From positions 42,260,801 through 42,324,800 of the forward strand of contig OX359247.1 in assembly GCA_947179485.1 (NCBI GenBank): a stretch of 64,000 nt of DNA. Reading direction: 5' to 3'. This stretch comes from Allacma fusca (lineage: Eukaryota; Arthropoda; Collembola; Symphypleona; Sminthuridae). The position numbers and the translations under genes were made by a program. This document shows positions 10,978-32,378 of the stretch, piece after piece (within the stretch, counting starts at the first letter, position 1; each line of letters opens with the position of its first letter). The notes under the pieces were generated by a model. The model saw only the letters and a program-made list of their open reading frames with translations, was not told where the DNA came from and ran no database searches.

Positions 10978-12633
10978 TTAACAACAACACGAGCAGTTGC
11001 AGCAAGGTGGCGGGCCATGTGCTGTATACCTTACAACAACTTTCACATCGTTCTTATTCCGCAAACGTATCGGAACCTTAACAGGGCATGGGCAACTACA
11101 GGGAGCCATCGTTGGCATGAGGTGTGGTGGAACCATATAACCAGGGTATGGCATTCCTCCGGGTAAAGGGGTCATTCCAACGCCGGCAGGGGCATTCCCA
11201 TATGGAGAACCAGTTGGCTTACCATACTGGGGTTGGGGTGGAGGGTACATTGGGTAATTCGCGTAACCAGCAGGACCATTACCATACCCAGCAGTTGGCG
11301 GATAAAATCCTTGAGGGTTTTGCTGGTACGGAGAAGTTGCTGTCTTTGCTCCTGATGGCTTCCCAGGGAAATTAGTTTTGGCAGAATACTGTCCTCGTTT
11401 ATATTTTGGTGGCATCCCAGGCATGAAGTAGCACCATGGCTGCCAGAATGGAGCTGGAGTAACAATTTTGGGTTCAAATGGAAAAGGTACATAAGGTTCA
11501 TATTGTCTTTCGCCCTTTAGTATCACTCTAGGTTTGGCGTCGAGCAATGCTTCGTTGCTAGTGTTGTCCTCAACTAGCTTTCCGTCAGCAGTCATATGGT
11601 CATTCAGATATTTGGTGCTACTTGGTAGTGGAGTTTCATTCCTCAACATCGACGCTGGAACCGGTGGAACAATGAATGATAAGGGTGGGGTGGGAGATCT
11701 CGGTCGCAGAGGGTCCTTTGGAAAGGAAAATTTCATGGATGCATTTTCTTCACTTATTTTGTTTTTATTTTTATCTCTGTCTCGAGCAAACAACGTCTCA
11801 AAATTTTCTTTTTCAAACTTTTCCTTGAGATTAGCCTTCTTGAAAGTTAGGTATTCCCGAGAATTTTTTCGAAATGTCACATAATCTTTCATATTTTGTG
11901 TAGCTTCCACAGTAGGTGTTTCACTTGGAGAGTACCGCGATGATGTACATGATTCCTCTAATAAATGAGAATCTTCAGAGCAATTGCTTGGAAGATTACT
12001 TTTGACCATTTGGGTTTCACAGCTTCCATCGGGAACGAAAATATTTCCAACATATTTCTCTGCCATCAAATTTTTATTTTTATTACGTTTCTTGAACGCA
12101 AGACGGAAAGGATTCGTTGAGTTAGAGTCCGGCAATGTGCAAAGTGTATCAAAATTGTCTGGTGGGAACCTCTCTTTTTGGTGATTGGAACAATTTGAAA
12201 GTACATCCTCAATACCTACAGAATCCCTTGAGTTCTTCACCTGTGAGGTACTTCCAGGAGTTGGAATAGTACGTTGTTGTTCTACACTAACACAATACAC
12301 AAGCATTCCATCGGCCTTGAGACTTTCCATGGCTTTTTCCTGCAACCGCTTCAAATGCAGTTGTCTAAAATGGCTGTCAAGGGTTTCATTTCTGTTTCCC
12401 GAATTTTGTGACACATTTGTTTTAATAAAAGGTAATAAATTGAGGGATGTATTCTCTGATTCCAATTTTACACTACTCGGATTTGGTACAAGAGAGATAG
12501 ATTTTATATTTAAAATGTCTTCGTTTGAACATGGCTTCTTTGGCTTTTTGAGGGGAGTAACTTCGGAAATTATTTCAAAAATGCAGAAAGTGCTAGTATT
12601 TTTTTTCGGGTCGGTGTGTAATTTTTCGTTCAT
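10978..12633 (-). CDS. Orphan 551-residue protein with Pro/Gly/Tyr-rich region and Cys-rich tail
   Basis: Uninterrupted 551-codon frame on the minus strand, starting at the ATG at 12633 and ending in TAA at 10978. I recognise no family. The first ~370 residues are hydrophilic, rich in Ser, Asn, Lys and Glu, and look disordered; a proline patch (PRSPTPPLSFIVPPVP) lies near residue 310-330. From about residue 370 the sequence is Pro/Tyr/Phe/Gly-rich (YEPYVPFPFEPKIV, FYPPTAGYGNGPAGYANYP, YPPPQPQYGKPTG), like low-complexity adhesive or condensate-forming regions. The last 42 residues hold two cysteine clusters, PCSCPCPV and the terminal CCNCSCCC, around a basic Arg/Lys/Val strand. No signal peptide or membrane helix is visible, so it is probably intracellular. 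Its length without stops and strong composition bias support a real gene; additional 5' exons are possible. Confidence 0.75.
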   Translation of the reverse strand: MNEKLHTDPKKNTSTFCIFEIISEVTPLKKPKKPCSNEDILNIKSISLVPNPSSVKLESENTSLNLLPFIKTNVSQNSGNRNETLDSHFRQLHLKRLQEKAMESLKADGMLVYCVSVEQQRTIPTPGSTSQVKNSRDSVGIEDVLSNCSNHQKERFPPDNFDTLCTLPDSNSTNPFRLAFKKRNKNKNLMAEKYVGNIFVPDGSCETQMVKSNLPSNCSEDSHLLEESCTSSRYSPSETPTVEATQNMKDYVTFRKNSREYLTFKKANLKEKFEKENFETLFARDRDKNKNKISEENASMKFSFPKDPLRPRSPTPPLSFIVPPVPASMLRNETPLPSSTKYLNDHMTADGKLVEDNTSNEALLDAKPRVILKGERQYEPYVPFPFEPKIVTPAPFWQPWCYFMPGMPPKYKRGQYSAKTNFPGKPSGAKTATSPYQQNPQGFYPPTAGYGNGPAGYANYPMYPPPQPQYGKPTGSPYGNAPAGVGMTPLPGGMPYPGYMVPPHLMPTMAPCSCPCPVKVPIRLRNKNDVKVVVRYTAHGPPPCCNCSCCC

Positions 12634-14603
12634 ACTTAGAAAATTTAAAAAGTACAGCCTAAATAGGAATTTTAGAACATTTTGGCAGTGTCTAACGTCT
12701 GATTCAGATCTGATGTTCAGTTTTCGGGCTGAATGAACTGTTCACCTGAAGATTTTTACGAAGTTGATTCATTTTTACTGTTTCATCACTTTTTAGATTT
12801 TTGACTTTTTGAAAATTTCGTAGTGCAGAAAAAACAAAATTCTGCGTGCATTTTTTTACTCCTACTTTTAAAAAAATGTTTTAAATAACAATGTAACATT
12901 TAAATTGAACACGATGGGCAAGGGCTCAAAGTTGATATAATACCTAACTGCATTTACCTGATTTTTTTCAACCCCCCTCTACGATCCCTCTACGGATTTT
13001 GGAATCATTTATTTTTTCAACAATTATTTGGAGTTGTTACTAAATACTAAGACTTACATAAATACCATTTAAAATACATGGGCTACTTAGAAGCATGAAA
13101 GCGCTTGTACATAGCTAGCAATAACAGCGTAGTAACTACAATGTAAACTAAAAGAGTTATTCATGCATGAATATTGTGGTCGTGTAATATGGTTATAAAG
13201 ATTTTGAGGTGCAACATATATCGTATTAAATAAATTCAGATTTAATTCGAAGCTAAAGATGATTGAAGAAATTTTGAGATGGTTCTAAGACATAGTACAA
13301 TTTTACACTACAATTTTATAGCGTTATCATTTTAGATAGGTTATCCGTGACATTATTTTTAATGACGATGTTCCCAATAACGCAGTTTTCCCGAAAATTC
13401 CCTTTTTCTTCATATAGTGGCAAGTTTGGATTACCATTGGCAGCTGCCATTGCTGTTACAGTGCCAAACGAAGCTCGCTCGGTAGGTCGTAACAGCGTCC
13501 ATGGGAGCGCAAGATGGAGACCAACCTTCATTAGCAGATGGCCTCCATGGTTTCTCCCTCGCACATCGGAGACATCTTAATGAACAGCCATAGCTGAAAA
13601 TTATTTAAATTTTCTGTAATTTTTCAAAATTATAAAAGCTTTGTTCCATCACAGTGCACTGTTTTTATACGTTTATAAGAACACCTTTGTCGGAAACAAA
13701 AGAACTTTTATATTGGGATTCTCTTATAAGGAGATAAAATTATAGCAAAACATTTGTGATATAGCAATGTATAAAAATATTATCACCACTGTACAGAGAT
13801 AATAATGATCTACTAATTGTAAGGAGGTCTCATAAAATAATAAAGTTTCATTACCAATTGCTGCCGCCATTATCATTGTTGCTGTTGCTACTGCTATACA
13901 TTTTTCCAAGATAAATTGTTGAATTCCTGCGTAGTCTTGAGATTCTTCAGTAGTATGATATTAATACGTACCTAATGATATTGTGAGTTATGAAAAACCG
14001 ATCGAAGGATTCAGCAATTGCTGGAGTCTTGATTCTACTTAATTTTTAATGAAGCTAATATCCAATACTACCCAATAATTTTGTGAAAACCTAAACCTAA
14101 TATTGATTTCTAATGCCCTATTGCATCCTTTTACAAAAATGTGCTCAAAGTTGATAATTATTTCCCCAATGCAAAAATTCAAACTAGAAACAACATAAGA
14201 AAATTATCTTTACGTCTCTTGTTTATATAATTACAGTAATAATATTATAACATTTTAAAAACAATAATGAAGCTCACAACTTCGTCACCGCAGCTCGTCT
14301 CATGACTTATGAAAACTGTCATTCTGGAAGAGGAAACGATTAAGCATTAATTTCACAAAAATCACCAATAAATTAATCAAAAAAATTAAATGTTTTTGGC
14401 TTTTTGAATTGATGGAGCACTAACAACTTCATTGCAATAAAATAATTTTAACAATAATAAAAATTGAATTTAAAAATACGACCCATAATGCCTTCATCTT
14501 CTTGTTTTTTTTTGTGCTATAATTTTCAATAACCGAAGAACTTAAATATCCAAGAATGGCTCGTTACTAGCATAACACAAAAATATAACATAAATATAAT
14601 AAA

Positions 14604-14710
14604 ATATCGTTGGCTAAATTCTAAAAAGTACCATTTTTATTTGCGAACCCGTTTAAAAAGCATAGGTTGTGAAATGAAAACGGTACTTTTTAGAATTTAG
14701 CCAACGATAT
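14604..14710. repeat. Perfect 29-bp inverted repeat (hairpin, ~49-bp loop)
   Basis: The arm at 14604-14632 (starting ATATCGTTGGCTAAATTC) is exactly the reverse complement of 14682-14710. Weaker complementarity continues outward into AT-rich DNA. It could be a tiny foldback/MITE or a hairpin RNA. No target duplication was identified. Confidence 0.85.
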
Positions 14711-15240
14711 ATTATTTACGTTTTTTATTTTTTATGCAAGGCTACAATATTTTACATCTTTAACCAAACAATTTTATTTTTGAACAATCAATCAGAATGC
14801 CTGATTCTCATCTCACTCATCTATTGATTTGTATTTTTTCCTAAGACGATACCATGCCCCAATGACGACATACATAATTACATATGTTGTTGCAACGGTG
14901 CAGAAGCCCAACAAATGTCACCAAAATTATAAGTGTCCATGCGAGTGTCAGAGGCACTCAGAAAAAAGGAATAAGAAGCAAGCATACATGGTAGGAGAAA
15001 AATATACGTTAATTGTCGCCGTCGAGGATAAAAAAGTTTGAGGTTTAGTCAGAGGAATAAATCCCTTTCAGCTTGATAATGGCCAAGTGCGATAAATGTC
15101 AGGAAAGTTAAGGGACGGAATTGACGAAGGTGGACGAGATGGCTGAATAAAAGTTGGCACTCTGACCACGCGACGCCCGTTCCCACTTCGTTCCCAACTA
15201 TCTCACACGATATCCGACAAGTTTTACTGTTACCATTTCC

Positions 15241-15284
15241 CTCTCTCCCTCTCTCTCTCTCCCTCTTTCTCTCTCTCTCTCTCC
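15241..15284. repeat. TC/CT microsatellite
   Basis: Nearly uninterrupted CTCT with occasional CCC or TTT. It is one of several GA/TC arrays around the SHOX locus. Confidence 0.85.
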
Positions 15285-18200
15285 CACTTCCGGATGCTTT
15301 ATGTCCCTCACACTTTTTCTCTCCCGAATTTCTCTCGCCCAGTGGAAATTTATGAGGAAAAAGCAGATATTAACGGGCGGAGTACTGGACCCCGTTGAAG
15401 AAAGTTAGCGGGAACTTAGAACGGTCTAAGTGCTAATATATAATGTCGCCTTCAATTCATTCCAAATTAAATTACTAGATTAGCACGGCACACTTGAACT
15501 GAAACATTTGCTCCATTGCACAAACCATCGAGCATCCCCTTCCTTCCTATTGTGACCAATGTCCAAGGAGCTCCCTTTCCTATCACTCTGGCAAGTCCGC
15601 GGTCTCCTCCATATCTTCTATATAGATATGATCCTCCACATCTCTCTCCTTTTCCCTCAACATCCTTCCCCTAGTTTTTAGCCCATGTCATAAATCACAA
15701 GATATGGCCAAGTTTCTGCTTGTAATTCAATCCTCTCCCACTTTAACTCTCCTCATAGTCAGTCATGGCTTTGCAATTTTATCCTGGCTCTGTATGTATA
15801 TAATGTGAGTTTTATTTCCTCCTTCCTACTATACTCCTCCCGAATTCTATGAATTACATACTTAAGTAACCACTTTCAACTTTTCTTATATACTTATTAG
15901 AATCTTGAGAGATGATGATACCCTGTCCCATTTAAATCATAATCTCTTTTCCCCTTGACACTCAGATGCATACATACTGGAAGGAAGAAACAAATAATAA
16001 TTTTGAAGTTATAATAAATCTGTTCCCGTTTAACACTATTTAAGAATTTTCTTCACATAGATATGCATATCCGCGTTTAATGGTTAAATTTCCTCGTAGT
16101 CTTTAATAATAATAATTATTATAAATAACCATTGACACAGAAAGGAGCACATGAAGGGAAACCAAGAGAGAAGTCAGAAATGAGGGTTTGGAGGGCAGGA
16201 GAACGCAAGTCGGGTCTTCCCCTCCTCTAATGTCACATCCAATTATGGTTAGATTGTGTCATTGTGAAACCGCCTTGGAACAAACCCATTGGAAATGAAT
16301 TCGATTATGCAATCCCAACTTGCCTTTTACTGCTCCTCCAAATGTATATGTTCATCCCTGTGGCTCGTGCTTCCCCGAAAAGCCGGCTCTGCCAAAAAAA
16401 AAAATCCGTGTGTGAGCCCTTTAGAAGGTGAATGGGAAATGCTCCATCAAATCCGACTCGACTGGGTCCCCGCTCTGTCTCAATTCCATCCCACAATTGC
16501 TTCCGAACAAGACAATTGCTTTTATTATTTCTTATACCATCATTTAATAACAAGACCTTTGCCTCCAACCAATAATGATTACCTCATCGATCACCACAGG
16601 AAGTGCCAGACCTTGGAATTGGACTCCTTCTCTTTGAATAGAAACTTTATTTAATTTATTCAAACTTAAACTCAAATTCCATACTCCTTCAAAGTAGTGA
16701 TATAATGTGGGACTTACATTAATGTTATTTGAGTCTGGGGAAAATTGAAGGAGAATAGTATTGCTGAATTGATACTACAATCGTAATAAATATGGAATCA
16801 TATATACGCAACTCATCTGTATACATAGACTCGCATAAATATGTACAAAGAGTCACATACACACTTTCACGAGTGGTAAAAGTGAGCCAAAAAGTTTGGA
16901 AAGTGATGATACAAGCCTTCAGTACAAGTTTGCTCCCAACATTTTCTTCAGGCTGATCAACTTGCCAATTCGGACGGACACGTGAATTCAATTAGCTTTG
17001 CTACTGTCCCAACAAATTCCTAACACTCGGTCAGCTCTCTCCTGTAGCTCCTTGTTTTCCTCCAGACGCTCACTAGTTTCAGTGAACTTCACTTACATTT
17101 AGGTTTCTATTGGTATTTAATGGCTACATAAGTCATGAGTGTATATATATATATAAGTAGATATTACTAGTTCTAGTTCGATTCAATATTCAATGACACT
17201 GTGGTATGTAGACGTACTGAAGTAGATATGGACGCATTTTAGCTGTACTTCTCCTACATACATCATTGTAATTTATCCTCCTACACCATGCTTCCTGTTT
17301 ACCTTTAACTTCCATGTAATCGGATTGAAAAACCTGAGCAACTTATTTGACCAACCAAGAATCCCTACATTATCAATAATTTACAAACTTTGGTTCAAAT
17401 GCAATGCAACAGCTTTTTACGAGAGCAAGCCTCTGTACTTGTAGGACCGAAATTTGACTCTTACAAACAGTCTACTCTGGAGTTGACGACTTCCTAGTAT
17501 AACGATATTCTTATGCAAGTGGGAAAATAACTTTTGTTGTAATTCTTTGCATGTCTAAAAATGAGTTGAAAAAGAAAATATGAAAATAATCTCATGTCGA
17601 GGTACAAACTTGTAGTGCGTTGGAACACTGTAGTAACAACCCCGTTACTAAATCCCACAAGTCAGAATTAAATAGCAGGCATAATTGCTATCTTTTAAGA
17701 TGTTACCTTCCACAAATCTATCAATTTGAATTAATTTGTGGGCCATGCTCTGATCATGTGTACGAGCTGCAAGTCAAAATGCACTTGAAACCTACTTTCA
17801 CTGTCGCTTTGTGAACTTCACGGATTTTCGCTTTCTTTGAAGTCTTTCGAGGCACAGGGTGTTGTGAACATGCTAAAGTAGGCGTTCACTCCTCCCGTCG
17901 GTTTCCCTCCCTTCACATCCAATTACAGGGAATAGAGATGATGCGGAGGTTTTAAGCTTCCTCATTGGTCCTTAATTCGATTAGACTCCCTTCTCCTGAA
18001 CTTTGATGCTCGCAGAGGGTTTCGGCATTTTTACAGGAACACAACTCTGATTTCCCACTACAGAGGATCTCAAAATCTTGGACTTTTTAGCACCACACTA
18101 GATATTTAAAGGCTTGCAATCCACTTGCCCATTTGTCTGCAGCTAAATGGCGAATTCAGTCAGCTTTGCAGGGATTATTTAGAAACAGTCGTTTGAAATG

Positions 18201-20378
18201 AGCGAAACTTACCTATCACTTGCAAAGCAAAACCAATAATGTAGATAGCTGCACCCAAGTGAACACTAGCTGCAACAAATTAAATCTCATGAGGTTAATT
18301 GGGAATGTGAAATGCACTAAAATACTACGATGGCAGTAAAGCAGGATTTGCAGTGTACACATACATAGATACATATATACACCTATAGAGGCGAGATGAG
18401 TGGAAGTGTAACCATGCTTGTGATTATTGGTTGATGGAGGAAGGAGGAATGAATTAGAAATTTGCATCCTGGTTAGGAGGCATCCGTGGATGTCCATGAA
18501 TCCAGTCATTAATAATTTCCTGGAAAGTTTTATGATTCCAGTCTAAGTATGAAAGGAAAGGAATAATAATAAAAGGAAACCGAGCAGATAGTATGAGTAC
18601 TGAGGAGCATGGAGAAATGAAATGAATCCAAGCATGGCAAATGACATTAAGTTTGTGTATACAAATGCAAGGCTTTTGATTACTCTTCCTTCCCAGACTA
18701 CAATCTTTATGTACGTAAGTGTAAACCCCGACTACAGTCGGGCCTGGGAATGTGTGTTGTTAAATACACTGTTGTACGTACATAATCAGGATAAATATCA
18801 GGGGTAATGATATTAATGTGTGGATTTATGAGAGGGAGGCAATGAATGTGCACCACGGAGAACCGCAGCGATTAAATATGGCTTCATCCTTGCAGAATTG
18901 TTCCAAGTCATTCACAGAATTAATTTCATTAGCAACAATAAACACCGAGTACCCCGGAAACTCAAAGAGCTCCAGCATCCTCCCCCAGAATATATGTACA
19001 CACACACACACTCACACATTTCCCATCAAATGTTCATACTAGTCTATGGAGTTTAGCAGGGGAGTATACAGTAAAGGAGCAATTTGCTCCCAACATGCTC
19101 GCCATTAGTTCATAAGTAAGGACTAAAAGAGAGATGAAGATTTGAGGAAGAAGCTTCATAGGAAATAGATGGGACGTGGCTAATGGCTTAATTGGAAACT
19201 CCGACTGGGTTTTATAGCAACCTTAATTAGTTTTCAACTCCCATCCAAAATTTTAATTGAGTTTTATGGCTTTTGTGGCAGGGATTTGCTCAACTTGACC
19301 GGAGGGGAATGTCATCACATTTTTCCATTCCCTCTTGTGATAACTTCATTTCTCAGGTTTTCCTCCGTGATTAACATAAGTCAAGAGACTTATGTGCATG
19401 CGTATAAATATATAATTGATTATTTACCCATGCAAATTGGAATTATGTGTTTCCAGCTCTCGGATGAGGTACGCTTTTGAGACAGTAGGCTTAGTGCGGA
19501 TGCTATAATTATGTATGTCTCATTAGCAGTAGCTATTACAGATTTCGACATAAGTAGATACAGATATACGGATGTGCACGTCCAGTAATTTACGCACTAA
19601 TTTTTTTTATCTCATACTGTTCAAGTTAGAGAGCGTGGGGAGAAATACATGAATACTTAATTCCTGGGTAATGGAATTGAGAACAAGCCTGCCGTTTCCT
19701 CTTGCTGTCTGATTCCTCATCAGTTGGCAATTCTTTTCGACGTGCGAATCTAATTAGCTGTGATTCTGTCCCAACAAATTGTCTGCTCACTTGTGTGACT
19801 CCGCCGCAACCCGCAATCCGCCGACCAATCCATTTCCTTTCACATTTAACTTATGTACATGGAAGGACATCCGTCCAGCACACATACATATGCACACCCG
19901 TACTCATTTTAGGGTGGGAGGACAAAAAGGGAAACATGGATTTTTGAACGACTAACTTGCAAACCTGGGATAACTGGTTTTAATGAATTGTGATTTTTTC
20001 CTGTGCATCAATTGTTTTTGCATGTGTCTCAATTTATTGATTTCGCCGTTAAAAATTGTAATAAATATGAATTAAAAACCTAAAACTACAATATCAACTT
20101 CAATTAACCCTTATAAATTTCATTTCCGGTGATCACCCCAAACAAACTCTACAACCGTATTTCTCTGGGTGTAACCTGAAAATATGTGGGAAAAAGCGTT
20201 TGTAAGAGAGTGGTTCGTCAGCTATGGATGTATGTATAAATACATGTGCTAAAGAAAGTGATCGTATATAGCGAGTATAATAATAGTAAGTCGTAGTTCA
20301 AGTATTAAAGTAATTACAAGTAAGGATGTACTCATTGTTTTTTATATCAATAAGGTGATTGAACACGTTCTTCAGTAA

Positions 20379-20384
20379 TTTATT
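20379..20384 (-). terminator. Candidate SHOX polyadenylation signal AATAAA
   Basis: AATAAA on the minus strand about 50 bp after the SHOX stop codon (20433-20435). It is the only canonical signal seen close by; use is inferred. Confidence 0.45.
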
Positions 20385-20432
20385 ATTTCCCCCAAAAATG
20401 CAAACAATGTTTCTACAAGTGAAAATAATATT

Positions 20433-29430
<8,998 letters not shown>

Positions 29431-32341
29431 TTTTCCAAAATTTTACTTCAAAAAATCACTCTGTCCAATACAGTAGGAATAGTGGTCACTAGATGAGATT
29501 TGGGCTCTGACTGTGTGATATTATGTGCCCGGCCTGGCATAACACACGAGAATGTTTCAATCCCGTCGGAAGTCCAGCATTGGGAAGATAATGAAGGAAG
29601 GCAGAGATCACCGGAGAGTGTGTGTGTTCAGGAAGCAATGCGAATCGCAAGTGAGTAGTTGGTGTGTGCGGGTTTAATGTTGTCATCATTGCCAAGCCCG
29701 GGATTCGGTCAGACACGAACAATGAAATGAAGAGGGTTGGCTTTACCTCTTAGCACTTGCCTCCTCTTGTCTTCCTCTCACTGGATCGAACCTTCCCGTG
29801 AGTTCCCTCTCTCTCTCACACAGTCATCGTTACTCTCTGCCTTTATAACTTCACTTCCAATTCATGCCCCCAAATGTAAATTCATTTTCGTATTAATGCT
29901 AAAGCACTTTTAATTACTCCTACAGTTTTCTTCTAATTTCTACAGTAGTCCTACAATTTCTTACCATACATTCAAATGTACATACAAATATATGTGTTCC
30001 ACTTCCAGTAAAAGGGAACCAAAATAATATCCGAACAAACCATTGGAAAGGAGCTGAAGCCCTCCTGTTGTGCTGAGAAATGTTCAAGGAATGGAGTGGA
30101 GCAAGATGGGAAAGGCAGGATGAGTTTGTCTTTTGAGAAAAATGACAGTAGTGAAGGTTGAAATCCCAAATGGACAATTCAGGGCTCATACTCAGGCATG
30201 GAAGGGAAATGTAATAAACGGAAATTTGTTTACGTTCCCAATTTGACTGAATGCATGTGTGTGTGTAGGATTTAGTTGTTACATGGAAAATCTGTGTTGA
30301 TTCAATTACTGCTACACTACCTCTGTGAGCTTGGGATATTCCCATAGACGACGGATCTATATGTATCTATATGTACATACATAAGTTCGGCCTAGTCAAG
30401 TGAGCAGTGAGGAGCGAGGAGAGATGAGAAAGGGTTTAAATATCCTTTCACTCTCCTCTCTCCGACTCGGATCTCAACCTGCGGAGTGAGAGATGTGTTG
30501 GGATCCGGAGCAGTGAGAAGGAAATAAATAGATAATAGACGGAGGGAGATATGTGAAATTGTGCCGTCCGATGTGAAGAAGGTTTGTAATTAATTAAATA
30601 CATTTATGCACCCAACCGGCCATTTCATGAGTCCCTGTGGGACAGGACTAAATTTGATTACTCAAATTGTTTGTTTCACTTTCCCATCCATCCTAAGTCC
30701 CGAACTATCCGCACAACCAAATCCCATAATACAGTAAGTATCCCATGCATAGTAATATCCTATTGTAGTTTGGATCCGCTGGAAAATCTTCATTTATGTT
30801 ATTGTATTTAACCTTATACTGCATAATTGCAGAAGCATCCTATGTACATAAGTATCTGTAACAAGGTAAATATGTAGGTTTATTATGTAAAATAGTATTT
30901 TTGGAAATACAAGCTCCCTTCATATTTCAACCACTTTCCAGGGGGTTGAGTCTAAGGTAGGAGTATCATATGTCTGTTAGATAAATACTGCAATATGGGC
31001 AATGATGACTTGGAGAAAAAAATATCATGATCTAGATGAGGAGAAAAATATTGAAAATTATTCCAACTTTAGTTCCTACACGTGAGGAATATATTTGCGA
31101 TAATGTGGGGAGGGCATTGAAAAATGGGAGAGAGGGAGACTTGAGCCGTGTGTGTGTGTGAGTACCTATGCATAAGTGTACATCTCTGTTGGTACTGTAA
31201 GTGGTACTTATGGGTGAGCAGAGGTTCTCATGAAATAAATGGAAAATAATTCCAGGAACGGATCTGACCACAGCAGGAATTAGGGCTGATGCTCCATTCA
31301 TCACTAGATATGGATGGCTTAGTTGGACGGGGTGGTCCTCGGGGTGTGCTTCCACTAATCCTATTACACTCTCTAAACATCCCGCTCACACAAACTACTT
31401 TTTTACCGACCTCCGCTGGTCAATTTTACACTCAAAATATGGACACTTGCCCTTTCCTCTCACTTTTTCTCCCTCCATTTTGTCTTCTTTCGCTCTTCCT
31501 CTCACTTTTCTACTTTCACTACCTTATTTCTTCTACTCTCCTTCATATATCCGTCCTACTCATGTCTCGAAGCTTAAACCTAGTGTTCCCTTTGCTTTTT
31601 TTGTATCTATGTTTGGTCTACTTCACTCCTTAAATGCTCACCCCGACGTAAATGCAGGAAATTTGGCACGCAATAACAGTTTTAAATCAGCATTCGCAAA
31701 AGCAAAATTGGAGTTAAAATTGAATATATAAATACCTATGTGTATCTTAATATATGCATTAATAAAATTAGTGCCTGTGGAAAAATTCAGAAAAAGTATT
31801 CATTCAAAGAGTTCTATTTTCTCTCTTCAACTTTTCCTGACTCTTACGTGTGTTTCATTAGCATTACGAACATTATCTCTCATGTAGGCTCATGTTGAAG
31901 GAAATAATTTTTAAAACTGAGCAGCTACTTACTATGTTTCGAGTCTGTATAGCTATGGATGTAATAGGGAAGGTATTTGTGATAATTGTTTTGTGCCTTG
32001 TACAACTTTGGGGAACAGGAGGGTCGAGAGCGAGAACCCTGCACAAAACCTGCGATGGTAACTGGGTTCGCATAGCTCAATGGGAAGATCCGTAGCCACT
32101 CGTGGGGGGCGAGGAATTGTGGCCGGAGCCAATTTTTACGTCTCCCACTTGAGCTGAAGATGGTCACTTTTTACCATTAGGTTCATGTCATGTCATATTA
32201 GAGTGTGAATGAAGCTCTCAGTTAAAGAAGTTTTCCCTTTGGAAAACCACAATTTTCTTGAAACCCCTTTTCCTTGAGTATGTTCGTATACAGAGCTAGA
32301 GTTGCACTTACACGAGTAAATTCAATGGTCAAATGTGTGAG

Positions 32342-32378
<37 letters not shown>

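Larger units (their letters stand above)
12634..20432. other. Gene desert downstream of SHOX
   Basis: About 7.8 kb without a supportable gene. It holds a 29-bp perfect inverted repeat (14604-14710), a TC array (15241-15284), a short CA run near 19000, and two similar short minus-strand frames around 13.4 and 13.85 kb (see findings). Many overlapping short frames have no splice or motif support. A regulatory role for SHOX is plausible. Confidence 0.5.

Noticed and set aside
11534..12736. Long plus-strand frames antisense to the orphan gene, including a 183-codon frame at 12185-12736
   Set aside because: The minus-strand 551-codon frame is longer and has purposeful composition; the plus frames read like its complement.
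32060..32130. tRNA or tRNA-derived SINE suggested by TAGCTCAATGG
   Set aside because: Only an A-box-like stretch is present. There is no B box (GGTTCRANYCC) at the right distance, no cloverleaf and no target duplication or tail.
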